From assembly GCA_903861145.1 (NCBI GenBank), contig CAIOTH010000151.1, forward strand, positions 1-59,885: DNA of 59,885 nucleotides, given 5' to 3'. Below, piece by piece: positions 8,483 to 17,482 of this stretch. This DNA comes from an uncultured Bacteroidota bacterium. GTDB lineage: Bacteria; Bacteroidota; Bacteroidia; Chitinophagales; LD1. Numbering within the stretch: the stretch's first letter is position 1; every line of letters begins with the position of its first letter. A program made the position numbers and the translations under genes. Under the pieces are notes generated by a model that was given only the letters and a program-made list of their open reading frames with translations, had not been told where the DNA came from and searched no databases.

Positions 8483-9898
8483 ATGCCCAAACCCATCCTC
8501 CTCTTATTGCTTACGCTCAGTTTTGGGCTAACCAATGCGCAGCGCCAAGTGGATTTTTACCAGAACCATGTTGACCTGTTTTTAAAAAACCACCCGGATT
8601 TAAAAGGTACAACTGCGCCAACTGAGCAGGAAAAGATTACGACTAACCCGGCCGACACCAACATAGCAATTCTATTTGCTTATGGTAAATACGATCTTGA
8701 TACAGTTGAGAAGAATAAACTAAGGGCTTGTTACAACCAACACATTGTTCACGATTCGGTATTGTATTTGGCACTGTACATTTCGGGTTACACAGATACG
8801 GTTGGTACCGATAACGATAATTTTAAGCTATCCGAAAAAAGGGCGCTGCAGGTGGGTAAGTTTCTGCAATCATTAGCCGGTGGCCCTGTTATTAGAAAAT
8901 GGGCCATTTTAGACGCAGTGACAGAATGCGGAGGGTTTAGCTTTAGGGACACACAAGAGGTAAGAATTGTGTACAACTACTATGGCAAAACGCAATTAAA
9001 AGGCATGAAAATCGATTCGTCGCAAATGCCCGGCGAACGCAAAGTGTCACTTCGTTTTGAAGCATTACATAGTTTATGCGATAACTACCCCGGCTGCTAT
9101 TTGCCGCTGCACAATATGGTTGTTAGTAAAGACAGCACCATAAAGGTTTTGGTACCAAGGGGCTATAGCGACCAATATACATTACCCAATTGCACCACGG
9201 ATTGCGATTACGACAGTTCTACCAGGTACAGCGTTGCAATTACCGATACGTTTATTTCCAAAGTTAATTTATGCGAGCAGCTGCTGCCATACTACACCAC
9301 CGGTGCCAAGCCTGCACCGGTAAAAATTGGCTCTATCAGGATTAAACCATTTTTGGCCGATGGCATTGTGCCAAAATACCGGTGCAGTGATGATACCAAT
9401 AAGTTTAACTATCCCCTGGCCAGGCTTTGGGTCTCGTCAAAATTATTTCCGGTTAAAACATCCTATGTTACCAGCGGTAATTACACGCCGGTTGAACAGC
9501 CGATAAACAACGACTCGGTGGTGGTATTAGTTCCAAGTAACCATCACGATGGGATGGAAATTATTGACTTTTACGCCACCCCACAAACCGCTACCTTCAA
9601 AACCGAAACGCTGGTTGTAAAAGGGCGCGGCAGCTATATGCTTTACACCAAAGAACCCGAAGCTCAATGCGAAATACCCTACACCATAACCGGTACCAAA
9701 AAAAGCCTGTTTTCAAACTACACAACCTATACCGGTATTAAATTCAGGCAATCAACACCTGTTTACCTGTTCAATAACCAAACCAACCAAACCATTTCAA
9801 CCAAAATATTTGCGTTTAAATACGACACCCGAAAAGCTCAATATGTTTTAAAGCGCAAGGCCCTCAAAAAACTCGAAAAGCAACAACCCAAAAAGTAA
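8483..9898 (+). CDS. Exported protein with OmpA-like peptidoglycan-binding domain
   Basis: Counting from an upstream ATG at 8465, residues about 65-165 form an OmpA C-terminal-like domain: TNIAILFAYGKYDLD, then GYTDTVGTDNDNFKLSEKRA (residues 109-128), which keeps the Asp and Arg that bind diaminopimelate in peptidoglycan. The remaining 300 residues are unlike any family I know. I start at the ATG at 8483 because it directly precedes the signal peptide (MPKPILLLLLTLSFGLTNAQ) and because the next gene begins with almost the same DNA and peptide. It probably tethers a periplasmic or outer-membrane function to the cell wall. It is the second gene of the RpoN-type operon. Confidence 0.8.
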   Translation: MPKPILLLLLTLSFGLTNAQRQVDFYQNHVDLFLKNHPDLKGTTAPTEQEKITTNPADTNIAILFAYGKYDLDTVEKNKLRACYNQHIVHDSVLYLALYISGYTDTVGTDNDNFKLSEKRALQVGKFLQSLAGGPVIRKWAILDAVTECGGFSFRDTQEVRIVYNYYGKTQLKGMKIDSSQMPGERKVSLRFEALHSLCDNYPGCYLPLHNMVVSKDSTIKVLVPRGYSDQYTLPNCTTDCDYDSSTRYSVAITDTFISKVNLCEQLLPYYTTGAKPAPVKIGSIRIKPFLADGIVPKYRCSDDTNKFNYPLARLWVSSKLFPVKTSYVTSGNYTPVEQPINNDSVVVLVPSNHHDGMEIIDFYATPQTATFKTETLVVKGRGSYMLYTKEPEAQCEIPYTITGTKKSLFSNYTTYTGIKFRQSTPVYLFNNQTNQTISTKIFAFKYDTRKAQYVLKRKALKKLEKQQPKK

Positions 9899-9916
9899 TT
9901 TCAACCCATCTTAATT

Positions 9917-11047
9917 ATGCCCAAACCCACCCTCCTCATCCTGCTTATTGCCTTTAGTTTTACAGCACCGGCGCAGCGCCATGTGCAGCTAAGCGGCAAG
10001 GAAGAAAAGCTGGCTATGAAGTTTATAACTTTTGCCGCCGATACGCCCTTGCCCCGAACTGACTCTATGTACTGGTTATTGAGAGGCGCGCCCGATATTG
10101 CCTTGGTTCATTTGCTGGACCACTCAAATCCCATGTTGCGTTACGCGTGCTTCACCAGCCTGTACGAGCGGCAAAGGCCGATACCCATCGATGTTATCCT
10201 CGGGCATTACGACGATACCGATGCCGTTACTTTTCAGGGCGACAAAATGACCATGCGCGATTGCTTTTTGTATAATATCTATAACCAATACCTTTCCTGG
10301 CACAGCGTTTTAGCTTATGCCGAACCCGGGCAATACGATACCTTAAAGCGATACCGCGATAGCCTTACTACCGCCGGGGTGATTATTACCGATGCGCAGC
10401 GCCAAGTGCTTGACAGCATGCTGCTTTACGATACCGCTAACACAGGCATTGTCCGCAATTTTATGCTTTTTTACCTGGCACCCCAACCGGAGTATTACAA
10501 CCGGGTAAAACAAATTACCACTACCGAACCTAACAACGGTGCTGCTGTGGTAGCACTTGCCAAATACCAACGCGCCGACGATAAAAAATACGTTATCAAC
10601 CTTTTTAAAACCTATAAAGGCGTAGCCACCACCTTTGGTTTATGGGCTGTGCGCTATTGGTCTGATTCGTCGTTTCTGTATTACTTCCCCTCGCCCGAGG
10701 GTTGCGTACTGAGCGAAGACGAGGGGTTCACCAACCTGCATTGCTACGAGCAATTTGATCCATACTTTTCGGCCCTACTGCAATACAGCGGCGGCGAAAT
10801 TGACCGCCGGTTAAATTATTGCATTGGGCGCACTGTGCGCCTTTACAGCAAGCCCAACGTGGTTAATGAGCAAAAAATAAAGTTGTATAAACTGTTGCAG
10901 GTTTACTATGGCCCGGCCAACAAACCCTTTTTACAACTGTTTGCAATGACCCCTGCCGATATGGAATGGCTAAAACACGTTATGGTAGAACCCCAACTAC
11001 CCCTCAGCTACTTCGGCAAACACAACTTGGCCGTGGATGATTATTGA
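9917..11047 (+). CDS. Exported HEAT-like helical protein, unknown function
   Basis: The 376-residue product has a signal peptide (MPKPTLLILLIAFSFTAPAQ) that closely matches that of the preceding gene, also at DNA level. The mature part is helical, with segments such as LLDHSNPMLRYACFTSLYER that resemble HEAT repeats (a helical pair with a conserved position for small residues). I see no catalytic motif. The gene starts 18 bases after the OmpA-domain gene and is the last of the probable three-gene operon. It may act with the OmpA-domain protein in the periplasm, but that is inference from position only. Confidence 0.75.
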   Translation: MPKPTLLILLIAFSFTAPAQRHVQLSGKEEKLAMKFITFAADTPLPRTDSMYWLLRGAPDIALVHLLDHSNPMLRYACFTSLYERQRPIPIDVILGHYDDTDAVTFQGDKMTMRDCFLYNIYNQYLSWHSVLAYAEPGQYDTLKRYRDSLTTAGVIITDAQRQVLDSMLLYDTANTGIVRNFMLFYLAPQPEYYNRVKQITTTEPNNGAAVVALAKYQRADDKKYVINLFKTYKGVATTFGLWAVRYWSDSSFLYYFPSPEGCVLSEDEGFTNLHCYEQFDPYFSALLQYSGGEIDRRLNYCIGRTVRLYSKPNVVNEQKIKLYKLLQVYYGPANKPFLQLFAMTPADMEWLKHVMVEPQLPLSYFGKHNLAVDDY

Positions 11048-11107
11048 GTAGGGGATGGTTGTATTTTAACTTTGGAATTTTAAACGCTGTTAGCCCGTAA
11101 AACTCAC

Positions 11108-11138
11108 TTTTAGTCCAAAGCCGGTTGCGGAATCTTTG
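11108..11138 (+). promoter_or_regulatory. Candidate promoter (TTTT-N19-AATCTTTG)
   Basis: TTTT at 11108..11111 and AATCTTTG at 11131..11138 (seven of eight against TAnnTTTG) are 19 bases apart and end 41 bases before the ATG at 11180. Confidence 0.45.
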
Positions 11139-11179
11139 CACCGGGGGAAGTATTGTTATATTTAATCAAAATGTGAAAC

Positions 11180-12796
11180 ATGAAATTTGCAGCCGGTTTG
11201 TTGCTTTTTATTTTTTTGGGATTGGATTTTAATTCTAATGCCGAAACCCCCAATTGGCTATGGTATAGAGGATGGAACAATAGCACGGCCGATCCAAACG
11301 CTATTACCGCTGACGTTAACGGCAATGTTTATGTAACGGGCAGTTTTTATGGCAAACTTATTATGGGTACCGATACGTTTTTAAATAATGGTTCAGGCGA
11401 TGTTTGCCTGGTTAAATATAATGCGCAAGGGGTTTTACAATGGGTTAAAACCGCCGGTGGTGCGAGCGGTGATGCCGCGCACGCAATTACTACCGATGCC
11501 GGAGGGTACGTTTATATAGCTGGGATATTTTATAGCGATTCCATTTTTTTGGGCAGCTTTAAACTAACTGATTCGGGCAATAGCCCCAACAGCTTTATTG
11601 TAAAGTACGATCCGCAGGGACATGTTGTATGGGCTAAAGGCCTTAATGCTTCATCGGGCAGTAATATAAACGGTATAGGCGCTGATGCGAACTCGAATAT
11701 TTATGTTAGCGGAGCCTTTACGGGCCAGGTAACTATAGGTAATACCACCTTATCAAACGAGGGTGTTTTTACGGCTAAATACGATGCGCTAGGAAATGCA
11801 ATATGGGCGCAAACTGCCGCTTCATCAAATGGTGGTGTAAGCAATGGCATAAGCGTTGATAGAAGTGGCAATACATATATAACTGGTTCGTTTACCCAGC
11901 AGCTTACATTTGGCACCACCACGCTACAGGCGTGGCAGGGTGGCAGCAATATATTTGTAACTAAATATGATGTAGGTGGTAATTTGTTGTGGGCTAAATG
12001 CGCAAGTGTACCTAACCAGGCATATGCCAACGATTATAGTATGGCCATAAGTACTGATACGGCCGGCAACGCGTACATAACAGGCCAATTCAGCAGCACT
12101 ATGGTTTTGGGCAGCCAATCATTAACCAGCGCCAATACCAATGCACTTTTTATGGCTAAATACGATTCGTCGGGGCAGGTGGCATGGGCGATGAGCACAG
12201 GCCAGGACAATGCCTACACATTTGGCGCAAGCATAGCTGTAAACAGCAATGGCAATGCGCTTCTTGCAGGTTATTTTAATACGCCGTCAATTGTTTTAGA
12301 TACAATTACTTTATCAGGAGATAACGGGGGCAGTTTTGTAGCTGAGTATAACGGCACCGGGCACGTACAATGGGCTAAAAGCATTGGCTACCCCAGTGGC
12401 GGGAAGATTTACGGGGTGGCTGCAGACCCATTTGGAAATGCATATGTTACCGGTGCTTATGGCACCCAGGTTTTCGGCCTCGATACTTTATTTAACCCTG
12501 GGGTTTTGGCAGCAAAATTAGGAGATGGAGCGCCAGAGGCTGTTGTTGATGTAAATAACCCAAAGGATAACATTACCATATACCCTAACCCTACAACAGG
12601 TAACCTTTATTTAAAAGGATTATCAGGGAATAGTATTATTGAAATTTACAATGTTTTTGGACAACTAATTTATGCTACCCAAACCGGTCTTAACGATATT
12701 GCCATAATCCTTCCGCCAGCCGGCAGAGGGGTTTATTGTTATCGTATTAGTGATGGAACAGAAGTAGTTAAAGCCGGTAAAATTGTTATTGAATAG
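11180..12796 (+). CDS. SBBP-repeat beta-propeller protein with T9SS type A sorting domain
   Basis: The 538-residue product has a signal peptide and about eight to nine blades of the SBBP (seven-bladed propeller) type, each with patterns such as AITADVNGNVYVTGSF, VKYNAQGVLQW and GNAYVTGAYG at intervals of about 55 residues. From about residue 458 (NITIYPNPTTGNLYL) to the C-terminus is a type A T9SS sorting domain ending AGKIVIE. It is therefore exported through the T9SS and anchored or released at the cell surface. The ligand is unknown. The gene is convergent with another T9SS substrate 26 bases away. Confidence 0.88.
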   Translation: MKFAAGLLLFIFLGLDFNSNAETPNWLWYRGWNNSTADPNAITADVNGNVYVTGSFYGKLIMGTDTFLNNGSGDVCLVKYNAQGVLQWVKTAGGASGDAAHAITTDAGGYVYIAGIFYSDSIFLGSFKLTDSGNSPNSFIVKYDPQGHVVWAKGLNASSGSNINGIGADANSNIYVSGAFTGQVTIGNTTLSNEGVFTAKYDALGNAIWAQTAASSNGGVSNGISVDRSGNTYITGSFTQQLTFGTTTLQAWQGGSNIFVTKYDVGGNLLWAKCASVPNQAYANDYSMAISTDTAGNAYITGQFSSTMVLGSQSLTSANTNALFMAKYDSSGQVAWAMSTGQDNAYTFGASIAVNSNGNALLAGYFNTPSIVLDTITLSGDNGGSFVAEYNGTGHVQWAKSIGYPSGGKIYGVAADPFGNAYVTGAYGTQVFGLDTLFNPGVLAAKLGDGAPEAVVDVNNPKDNITIYPNPTTGNLYLKGLSGNSIIEIYNVFGQLIYATQTGLNDIAIILPPAGRGVYCYRISDGTEVVKAGKIVIE

Positions 12797-12822
12797 CATG
12801 CACGTAATAATATTATTATCCA

Positions 12823-14532
12823 CTATTGCGCTACCAGCTTTTGATGTGTAACTACCTCACCCCTTGTTATCTTGAGCGTGTATAATCCCGGGGGCCAATA
12901 ATTGCGCTTTACAAAACAGCCGGTTTCGCATTTAAACCGCAACATAAGTACACCCGTTTCATTGTAAACTTCAACATCCGTTGGCTGGTTAAAAATTTCA
13001 ATGCTAAAACCGTTTGTAAACGGATTGGGGTAAATTTTAACACTGTTGTTTAATGGCTCAATATTTTGCACCGGGGTTGTTATTATCGTATCATAGGTAA
13101 CACTGGCCAGCGTAGAATCGAAGGTATAGGTGGTATTTACTATTACGGTGTTTGTATCGGTAACACTAACGGTATCGCCGAAACAGAAACCAATACCATA
13201 GCCGGCCGAAGTAACATAAAATAGTGAATCGTGTTTAACCTGGCTTACCGATAACGTGGTGGTTTTTATAATTACTGTATCGTTTTGTGCGAATAGCGTG
13301 TCAGGTTGGTACGCAGTACCATAAGGATAAACGGTGGAAGTATCTGTATGCATTGTATCCGAAACCAATACGTAGTTGCCAAGTAATTCGGGTGTTGTAT
13401 TTTTTAGTACCGTAAGGGTATTGCTGTTTACAACTATAATATCCGGTTTCCCATCACCGCTAACATCGCCTACCACCATATCCATACTTTGCATGGTGTT
13501 ATAAATACTTGCTGCAAAAGTTTTAACGGTATTGTCCGGCATTACCACACTTATTTTATTAAAAGCGCCATGCCCTACAATTATTTCTGCCTTGCCATCG
13601 CAGTTAAGGTCGGTCATAATTATATTTTCAGGAATATCAATTACTCGTAAGGTATCATCAGGCTGGTTACTGCTATCGGGGTGGCTATAATAAATCAAAG
13701 CGGCAACCGGCATATTTTCACTAAGGCTTGATACAATTTCATAATTACCATCTCCAAATCTATCGCCACTTGCAGCACCGTCGGTTGTAAAAAAACTACC
13801 CTGCTGGTTAAATGGCTGTAAATAGTTGGTAGCGTTAAGAGTCCGATTAGGATTAACCCGGGTTTCGATAATATAACCGCTATATGTATTTTCTGAACAT
13901 AACTTAATTATTGACGGCCGGGTTTGGTGCCCAACCTTACCTACAGAAACGACCGCACCCGATTGCCATTGCGAAGGGTAATTAATTTTGGTAAAGCTAT
14001 TATGCGTTGCACTTCCATAAAAAACCCTTAATGCCGAGTCGCCGGTAAACGAAACGGCAATATCGTTATAACCGTCACTGTCAATATCTGCAATAGCAAA
14101 GCCATCTATTTGGCTACCTGCATATATACCTGACGATGGGCTAATTAAAGTATGTGCGGCCGATTGATAATAAATATACAGCGAGTCGCCCGAACTCACT
14201 ATAACATCAGTAAGGGTATCAGTGCCCATACGGGCCACAGCCAGATAATTTGCAAATAACGAACCGTGGCTAAATGGAATTATTACAGGGGTGCTATCTA
14301 ACGTGCCGTCGGTATTTTGTGTAAATACAAAAAAGTTGAAAGTGGTAAAATTATTGGTGTTATACCCCAGTGTTATAACATCGGGCCTGCCATCGCCGTT
14401 AAAATCGCCCACTCCTGCGTTGCTCAGAAAATAGTCGGGCAAATTATAGTAATACGAGTCAAACGAAACCTGGCTTTCTGCAAACAAGTTGGCCAACAAA
14501 ATAGCAATAAACAGGGTGTATTTTTTTATCAT
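12823..14532 (-). CDS. FG-GAP/VCBS-repeat protein with T9SS type A sorting domain
   Basis: The 569-residue product has a signal peptide (MIKKYTLFIAILLANLFAES) and at least four FG-GAP-type calcium loops: GDFNGDGRPDVI near residue 43, ADIDSDGYNDIAV, TDLNCDGKAEIIVG and GDVSGDGKPDIIVV. These form an integrin-like beta-propeller. Residues after about 490 (VKIYPNPFTNGFSIEIF) form a type A T9SS sorting domain. It should be a surface propeller protein, perhaps for adhesion. It is convergent with the SBBP protein gene; the pair could be functionally linked, but each has its own upstream region. Confidence 0.88.
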   Translation of the reverse strand: MIKKYTLFIAILLANLFAESQVSFDSYYYNLPDYFLSNAGVGDFNGDGRPDVITLGYNTNNFTTFNFFVFTQNTDGTLDSTPVIIPFSHGSLFANYLAVARMGTDTLTDVIVSSGDSLYIYYQSAAHTLISPSSGIYAGSQIDGFAIADIDSDGYNDIAVSFTGDSALRVFYGSATHNSFTKINYPSQWQSGAVVSVGKVGHQTRPSIIKLCSENTYSGYIIETRVNPNRTLNATNYLQPFNQQGSFFTTDGAASGDRFGDGNYEIVSSLSENMPVAALIYYSHPDSSNQPDDTLRVIDIPENIIMTDLNCDGKAEIIVGHGAFNKISVVMPDNTVKTFAASIYNTMQSMDMVVGDVSGDGKPDIIVVNSNTLTVLKNTTPELLGNYVLVSDTMHTDTSTVYPYGTAYQPDTLFAQNDTVIIKTTTLSVSQVKHDSLFYVTSAGYGIGFCFGDTVSVTDTNTVIVNTTYTFDSTLASVTYDTIITTPVQNIEPLNNSVKIYPNPFTNGFSIEIFNQPTDVEVYNETGVLMLRFKCETGCFVKRNYWPPGLYTLKITRGEVVTHQKLVAQ

Positions 14533-14930
14533 AATCAGCTAATAAATAGTTTTCGAACCGGTATAAAAATATACTAAATCTTAAGAATATTGAATTTGGC
14601 AAGAATATAAGTGGCCGCGGTATGCGCAATACCTGTATTAGCCACGATTTATTTTTTACTTATACCCACCCTGCCTATAAGTTGTGGCACCGGTGGGGTT
14701 TTTAGTGGGTATATTTATTTCGGGTTTCGACTTGAAATATGTTGGTGCAAGTTGTTTGTTTTTGTTATGCAATTGTATGTTGGGTTCATAAAAAGTTCCG
14801 AGAATTTGGGTTTTGGTGAGTTTGATGTGTGGTGGTTTGTTGTGTTGTTTGTTTTGTGTTGTGCAGGTTTGTTGCAAGGGGTATTGATTATCAATGCTGT
14901 TGTTTTTTTGAGGGGGCAAAAAAAGCGTGC
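14533..14930. other. Gene-free region with strongly G+T-skewed block
   Basis: No credible gene is present. The plus strand from about 14690 to 14930 is strongly skewed: in 14701..14880 I count only 39 A or C among 180 bases (about 78% G+T) and only ten C. The long open frames here on both strands are explained by low complexity and have no recognisable protein features. I see no clear long inverted repeat within it. It could encode a structured RNA or be a decayed element; the sequence does not decide. Confidence 0.5.
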
Positions 14931-14984
14931 ACGATTTTGCACGATTTGGAACTTTTTAGGCGGTTTTTGAATTGTTTCGCACGG

Positions 14985-15229
14985 AGGCACGGAGTTTAAC
15001 AGCCGAGGAATGCAAACAGCCAATTGTCTGAATTTGGATTTGTCGGATTTTGGGATTAAAGGCAGGATGAATACAACCCTTGTTTTTTAATCTGTATTCA
15101 ATCAGGTAATCCCGCAAATCCCAATTCCGAAAGTTAGGCTGTTTTGGGTTAGCGGGTGCAGCGTAAACCCCGCAGCGCCGCTTTGGGCGCGAGGAGTTGC
15201 AGCGTAACACGCGGGCCGCAGGCAACCCC
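14985..15229. repeat. Degraded interspersed repeats
   Basis: The region holds two patches that look like Bacteroidota interspersed repeats. One (about 15025..15140) gives a spurious minus-strand frame containing NWDLRDYLIEYRLKNKG, a kind of translation I associate with repeat DNA and not with proteins. The other (15196..15229) matches the copy at 1015..1048 in inverse orientation. A short CACGGAGGCACGGAG motif at about 14980 recalls the CACAAAG repeats elsewhere in the window. No gene is supported. Confidence 0.45.
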
Positions 15230-15238
15230 TAAATACTA

Positions 15239-15311
15239 TCCTCATCCTAAATCCTTCTCCCAAGGAGAAGGACTTGCATTGCCCTCTCCTTGGGAGAGGG
15301 CAGGCTGAGGA
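15239..15311. repeat. Double-palindrome repeat
   Basis: Two short hairpins, CCTTCTCC-caa-GGAGAAGG and CCCTCTCC-ttg-GGAGAGGG, lie in tandem, and the whole 73 bases also form an imperfect inverted repeat with TCCTCA/TGAGGA at its ends. Such nested palindromes are typical of REP/MITE-like intergenic repeats. No poly-T follows closely on either strand, so a terminator role is unlikely. Confidence 0.6.
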
Positions 15312-15363
15312 GGCTGTTGATTCACAATAAAACCAAATAACCGCGTTCGTATTTCGGGCTATA

Positions 15364-15394
15364 TTTAATAATGTAATGGTAAATTCTATTTTCG
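15364..15394 (+). promoter_or_regulatory. Candidate promoter of the signal peptidase gene (TTTA-N19-TATTTTCG)
   Basis: TTTA at 15364..15367, 19 bases, then TATTTTCG at 15387..15394 (seven of eight against TAnnTTTG); the ATG follows 37 bases later at 15432. Confidence 0.45.
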
Positions 15395-15431
15395 TTTGTC
15401 TTTTTGGCGCAAATAACCCGTAAACCCATAT

Positions 15432-17030
15432 ATGATTTTACTATTTATAATAGCTTTTTACATGATAGGTATTCGCGTAGGTACCTATGGCATTTTCAAA
15501 AAACTGGGCGTAGCCGCACCGTGGAAGGCCTTTGTGCCGGTGTTGTGCAGCCTTGAATGGCAAAAAATAATAGACCGCCCCAGCTGGTGGACCTGGATGA
15601 CTTTTATACCCGGCGTTAACCTGTTTTACATTGCCAGCCAGCTAACCGATATGAGTTCGGCTTTTAGGCGCCACAGTTTTTGGGAGCATTTTTGCGCCGT
15701 AATATTTGCGCCGTTTTATATTCCGTTTATTGGCTTTAGTGCTAACGAAAGATACATTGGGCCAAGGGGTGTAAAACCCGGTCAGCCGCCGTTGCCACGC
15801 ACCGCCGTGCGCGAGTGGGCCGATGCCATTGTATTTGCCGTAGTAGCCGCAACCCTTATACGCATATTTGTTGCCGAGGCTTACATGATACCTACCCCCA
15901 GTATGGAAAAAACCCTGCTGGTAGGCGATTTTCTGTTTGTGTCGAAATTTCATTACGGTGCGCGCGTGCCTAACACGCCGCTTGCCCTGCCTTTTGTGCA
16001 CCACACCATACCGGTGCTTGATAGCAAAAGCTATGTTGAGTGGATTAAACTGCCTTATAAAACCCTGCCCGGTTTTGAAAAGGTGAAGAGAAACGATATG
16101 GTGGTGTTTAACTTCCCCGCCGGCGATACGGTGGTAATTGAAAACCAGGGCCCCAGCTATTACGATTTAGTGCGCAGTGCCGCCTACCAATACAACGTTG
16201 ATTACAACACCGCCCGGCAAATGATGTGGAGCGACCAAAGTATGCATATTGCAGCCCGCCCCGTTGATAAGCGCGAAAACTACATTAAGCGCTGCGTAGC
16301 CATACCCGGCGATAAGCTTGAAGTGCGCAACGGCGTACTTTGGATTAACGACCAACCGGCTTATGTGCCCGAAAACCTGTATACCCCTTACACCGTTGTT
16401 TTAAAACCCGGTGCCGGTTTAAGCGCGCAAATTGTTGCCGATTTAGAAATGCAGGTTATGGACTTTAAGGGCATGCCCGCCGGCCATTACGTAGCGCTAA
16501 TGACCAAAGCACACGCCGATGCCCTTCGCGCCATGGGCCTTACGCAGGTCGATACTCCGTTTTACTACCCGGCAAACCAGGTGCAGGAACCAATCGCTCA
16601 AATTTTTCCTAACGACTTTAAGTATTACCACTGGAACGTAGATAACTTCGGCCCGATTACATTACCTAAGAAAGGTAGTAGTGTTACACTAAACGATAGC
16701 ATCTATTCTCAATACGACCGCGCCATCCGCGTTTACGAAGGCAACGATGTTGAGCGCAAAGGCGGCAAGTTTTACATTAACGGCACCGAAACCAGCACCT
16801 ACACTTTTAAAATGGATTACTACTGGATGATGGGCGATAACCGCCACAATTCGCAGGATTCGCGCTTTTGGGGTTTTGTGCCTGAGGACCACATTGTGGG
16901 CAAGGCCTGGTTTATTTGGATGAGCCTTAACAACGGTAGCACTAACGTGTTAGATAAAATACGCTTTAGCCGCATATTTACTTCCATACACGGCCACTGG
17001 GCACCTACCGAGAAGAAGTTTACGGAGTAG
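15432..17030 (+). CDS. lepB: Signal peptidase I with N-terminal membrane domain
   Basis: The 532-residue product is a type I signal peptidase (family S26), which cleaves signal peptides at the inner membrane. The catalytic Ser157 lies in TPSMEKTLLVGD (box B) and the general-base Lys286 in ENYIKRCVAIPGDKLE (box D); box E is GDNRHNSQDSRFWGFV near the C-terminus. The first 110 residues add two or three hydrophobic segments with a W-rich loop (SWWTWMTFIPGVN), the DUF5684-like extension that Bacteroidota enzymes often carry, before the final anchor at about 132-148. An insert between boxes D and E makes it longer than the E. coli enzyme. With so many exported proteins encoded here it is an expected companion. 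The next gene is 46 bases downstream. Confidence 0.95.
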   Translation: MILLFIIAFYMIGIRVGTYGIFKKLGVAAPWKAFVPVLCSLEWQKIIDRPSWWTWMTFIPGVNLFYIASQLTDMSSAFRRHSFWEHFCAVIFAPFYIPFIGFSANERYIGPRGVKPGQPPLPRTAVREWADAIVFAVVAATLIRIFVAEAYMIPTPSMEKTLLVGDFLFVSKFHYGARVPNTPLALPFVHHTIPVLDSKSYVEWIKLPYKTLPGFEKVKRNDMVVFNFPAGDTVVIENQGPSYYDLVRSAAYQYNVDYNTARQMMWSDQSMHIAARPVDKRENYIKRCVAIPGDKLEVRNGVLWINDQPAYVPENLYTPYTVVLKPGAGLSAQIVADLEMQVMDFKGMPAGHYVALMTKAHADALRAMGLTQVDTPFYYPANQVQEPIAQIFPNDFKYYHWNVDNFGPITLPKKGSSVTLNDSIYSQYDRAIRVYEGNDVERKGGKFYINGTETSTYTFKMDYYWMMGDNRHNSQDSRFWGFVPEDHIVGKAWFIWMSLNNGSTNVLDKIRFSRIFTSIHGHWAPTEKKFTE

Positions 17031-17076
17031 GAGAGGAGAGCGAAATGCAGTGCGGGAGAAAATGAATTGACATATC

Positions 17077-17409
17077 ATGCACCAATACCTTTTCAGTTAC
17101 GGCACACTACAATTTCCCGCAGTTCAAATGCAACTATTTGGCCGGCTGCTTGAAGGCGATATGGATATTTTAATGGGCTACGAAAAAGTGCCCGTCGAAA
17201 TTACTGACGCGGCTTTTATTGCCACCGGTGCAAACAAACAACAGCAAATTGCCGTAGTAAGCGACCCCGGTAACGGCATTTTAGGCATGGCCTTTATGCT
17301 TACCGAAGAAGAACTATTAAGTGCCGATAAATATGAACCGCTGGGCTACAAGCGCATTTTGGTAACTCTTCAATCAGGCATTCAGGCCTGGATTTATGTG
17401 CAGGGGTAA
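17077..17409 (+). CDS. Gamma-glutamylcyclotransferase-like (AIG2/GGACT fold) protein
   Basis: The 110-residue product opens with LFSYGTL, the YGTL nucleotide-loop-like signature of the gamma-glutamylcyclotransferase fold, and keeps strand patterns such as GILGMAFMLTEEELLSADKYE, where the Glu-Tyr pair follows family practice (the catalytic Glu is usually in an E-xxY region). Family members release 5-oxoproline from gamma-glutamyl amines. At 110 residues it is a minimal single-domain version, and the substrate is unknown. It follows the signal peptidase gene by 46 bases and may be co-transcribed. Confidence 0.8.
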   Translation: MHQYLFSYGTLQFPAVQMQLFGRLLEGDMDILMGYEKVPVEITDAAFIATGANKQQQIAVVSDPGNGILGMAFMLTEEELLSADKYEPLGYKRILVTLQSGIQAWIYVQG

Positions 17410-17482
17410 GGTGCCATGCGTGTAGCGCTTGTTAATAAAATATGCCGTTAAATGTTTATATTCGGTAATTATAAACACCGCC

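Noticed and set aside
14611-15023. Overlapping open frames of 87-119 codons on both strands in the G+T-rich block
   Set aside because: They exist because the skewed composition is poor in stop codons; they lack recognisable domains, signal peptides or realistic codon use, and they overlap on opposite strands.
14956-15225. 89-codon minus-strand frame containing NWDLRDYLIEYRLKNKG
   Set aside because: This type of translation belongs to interspersed repeat DNA; the frame crosses two repeat patches and has no gene-like context.
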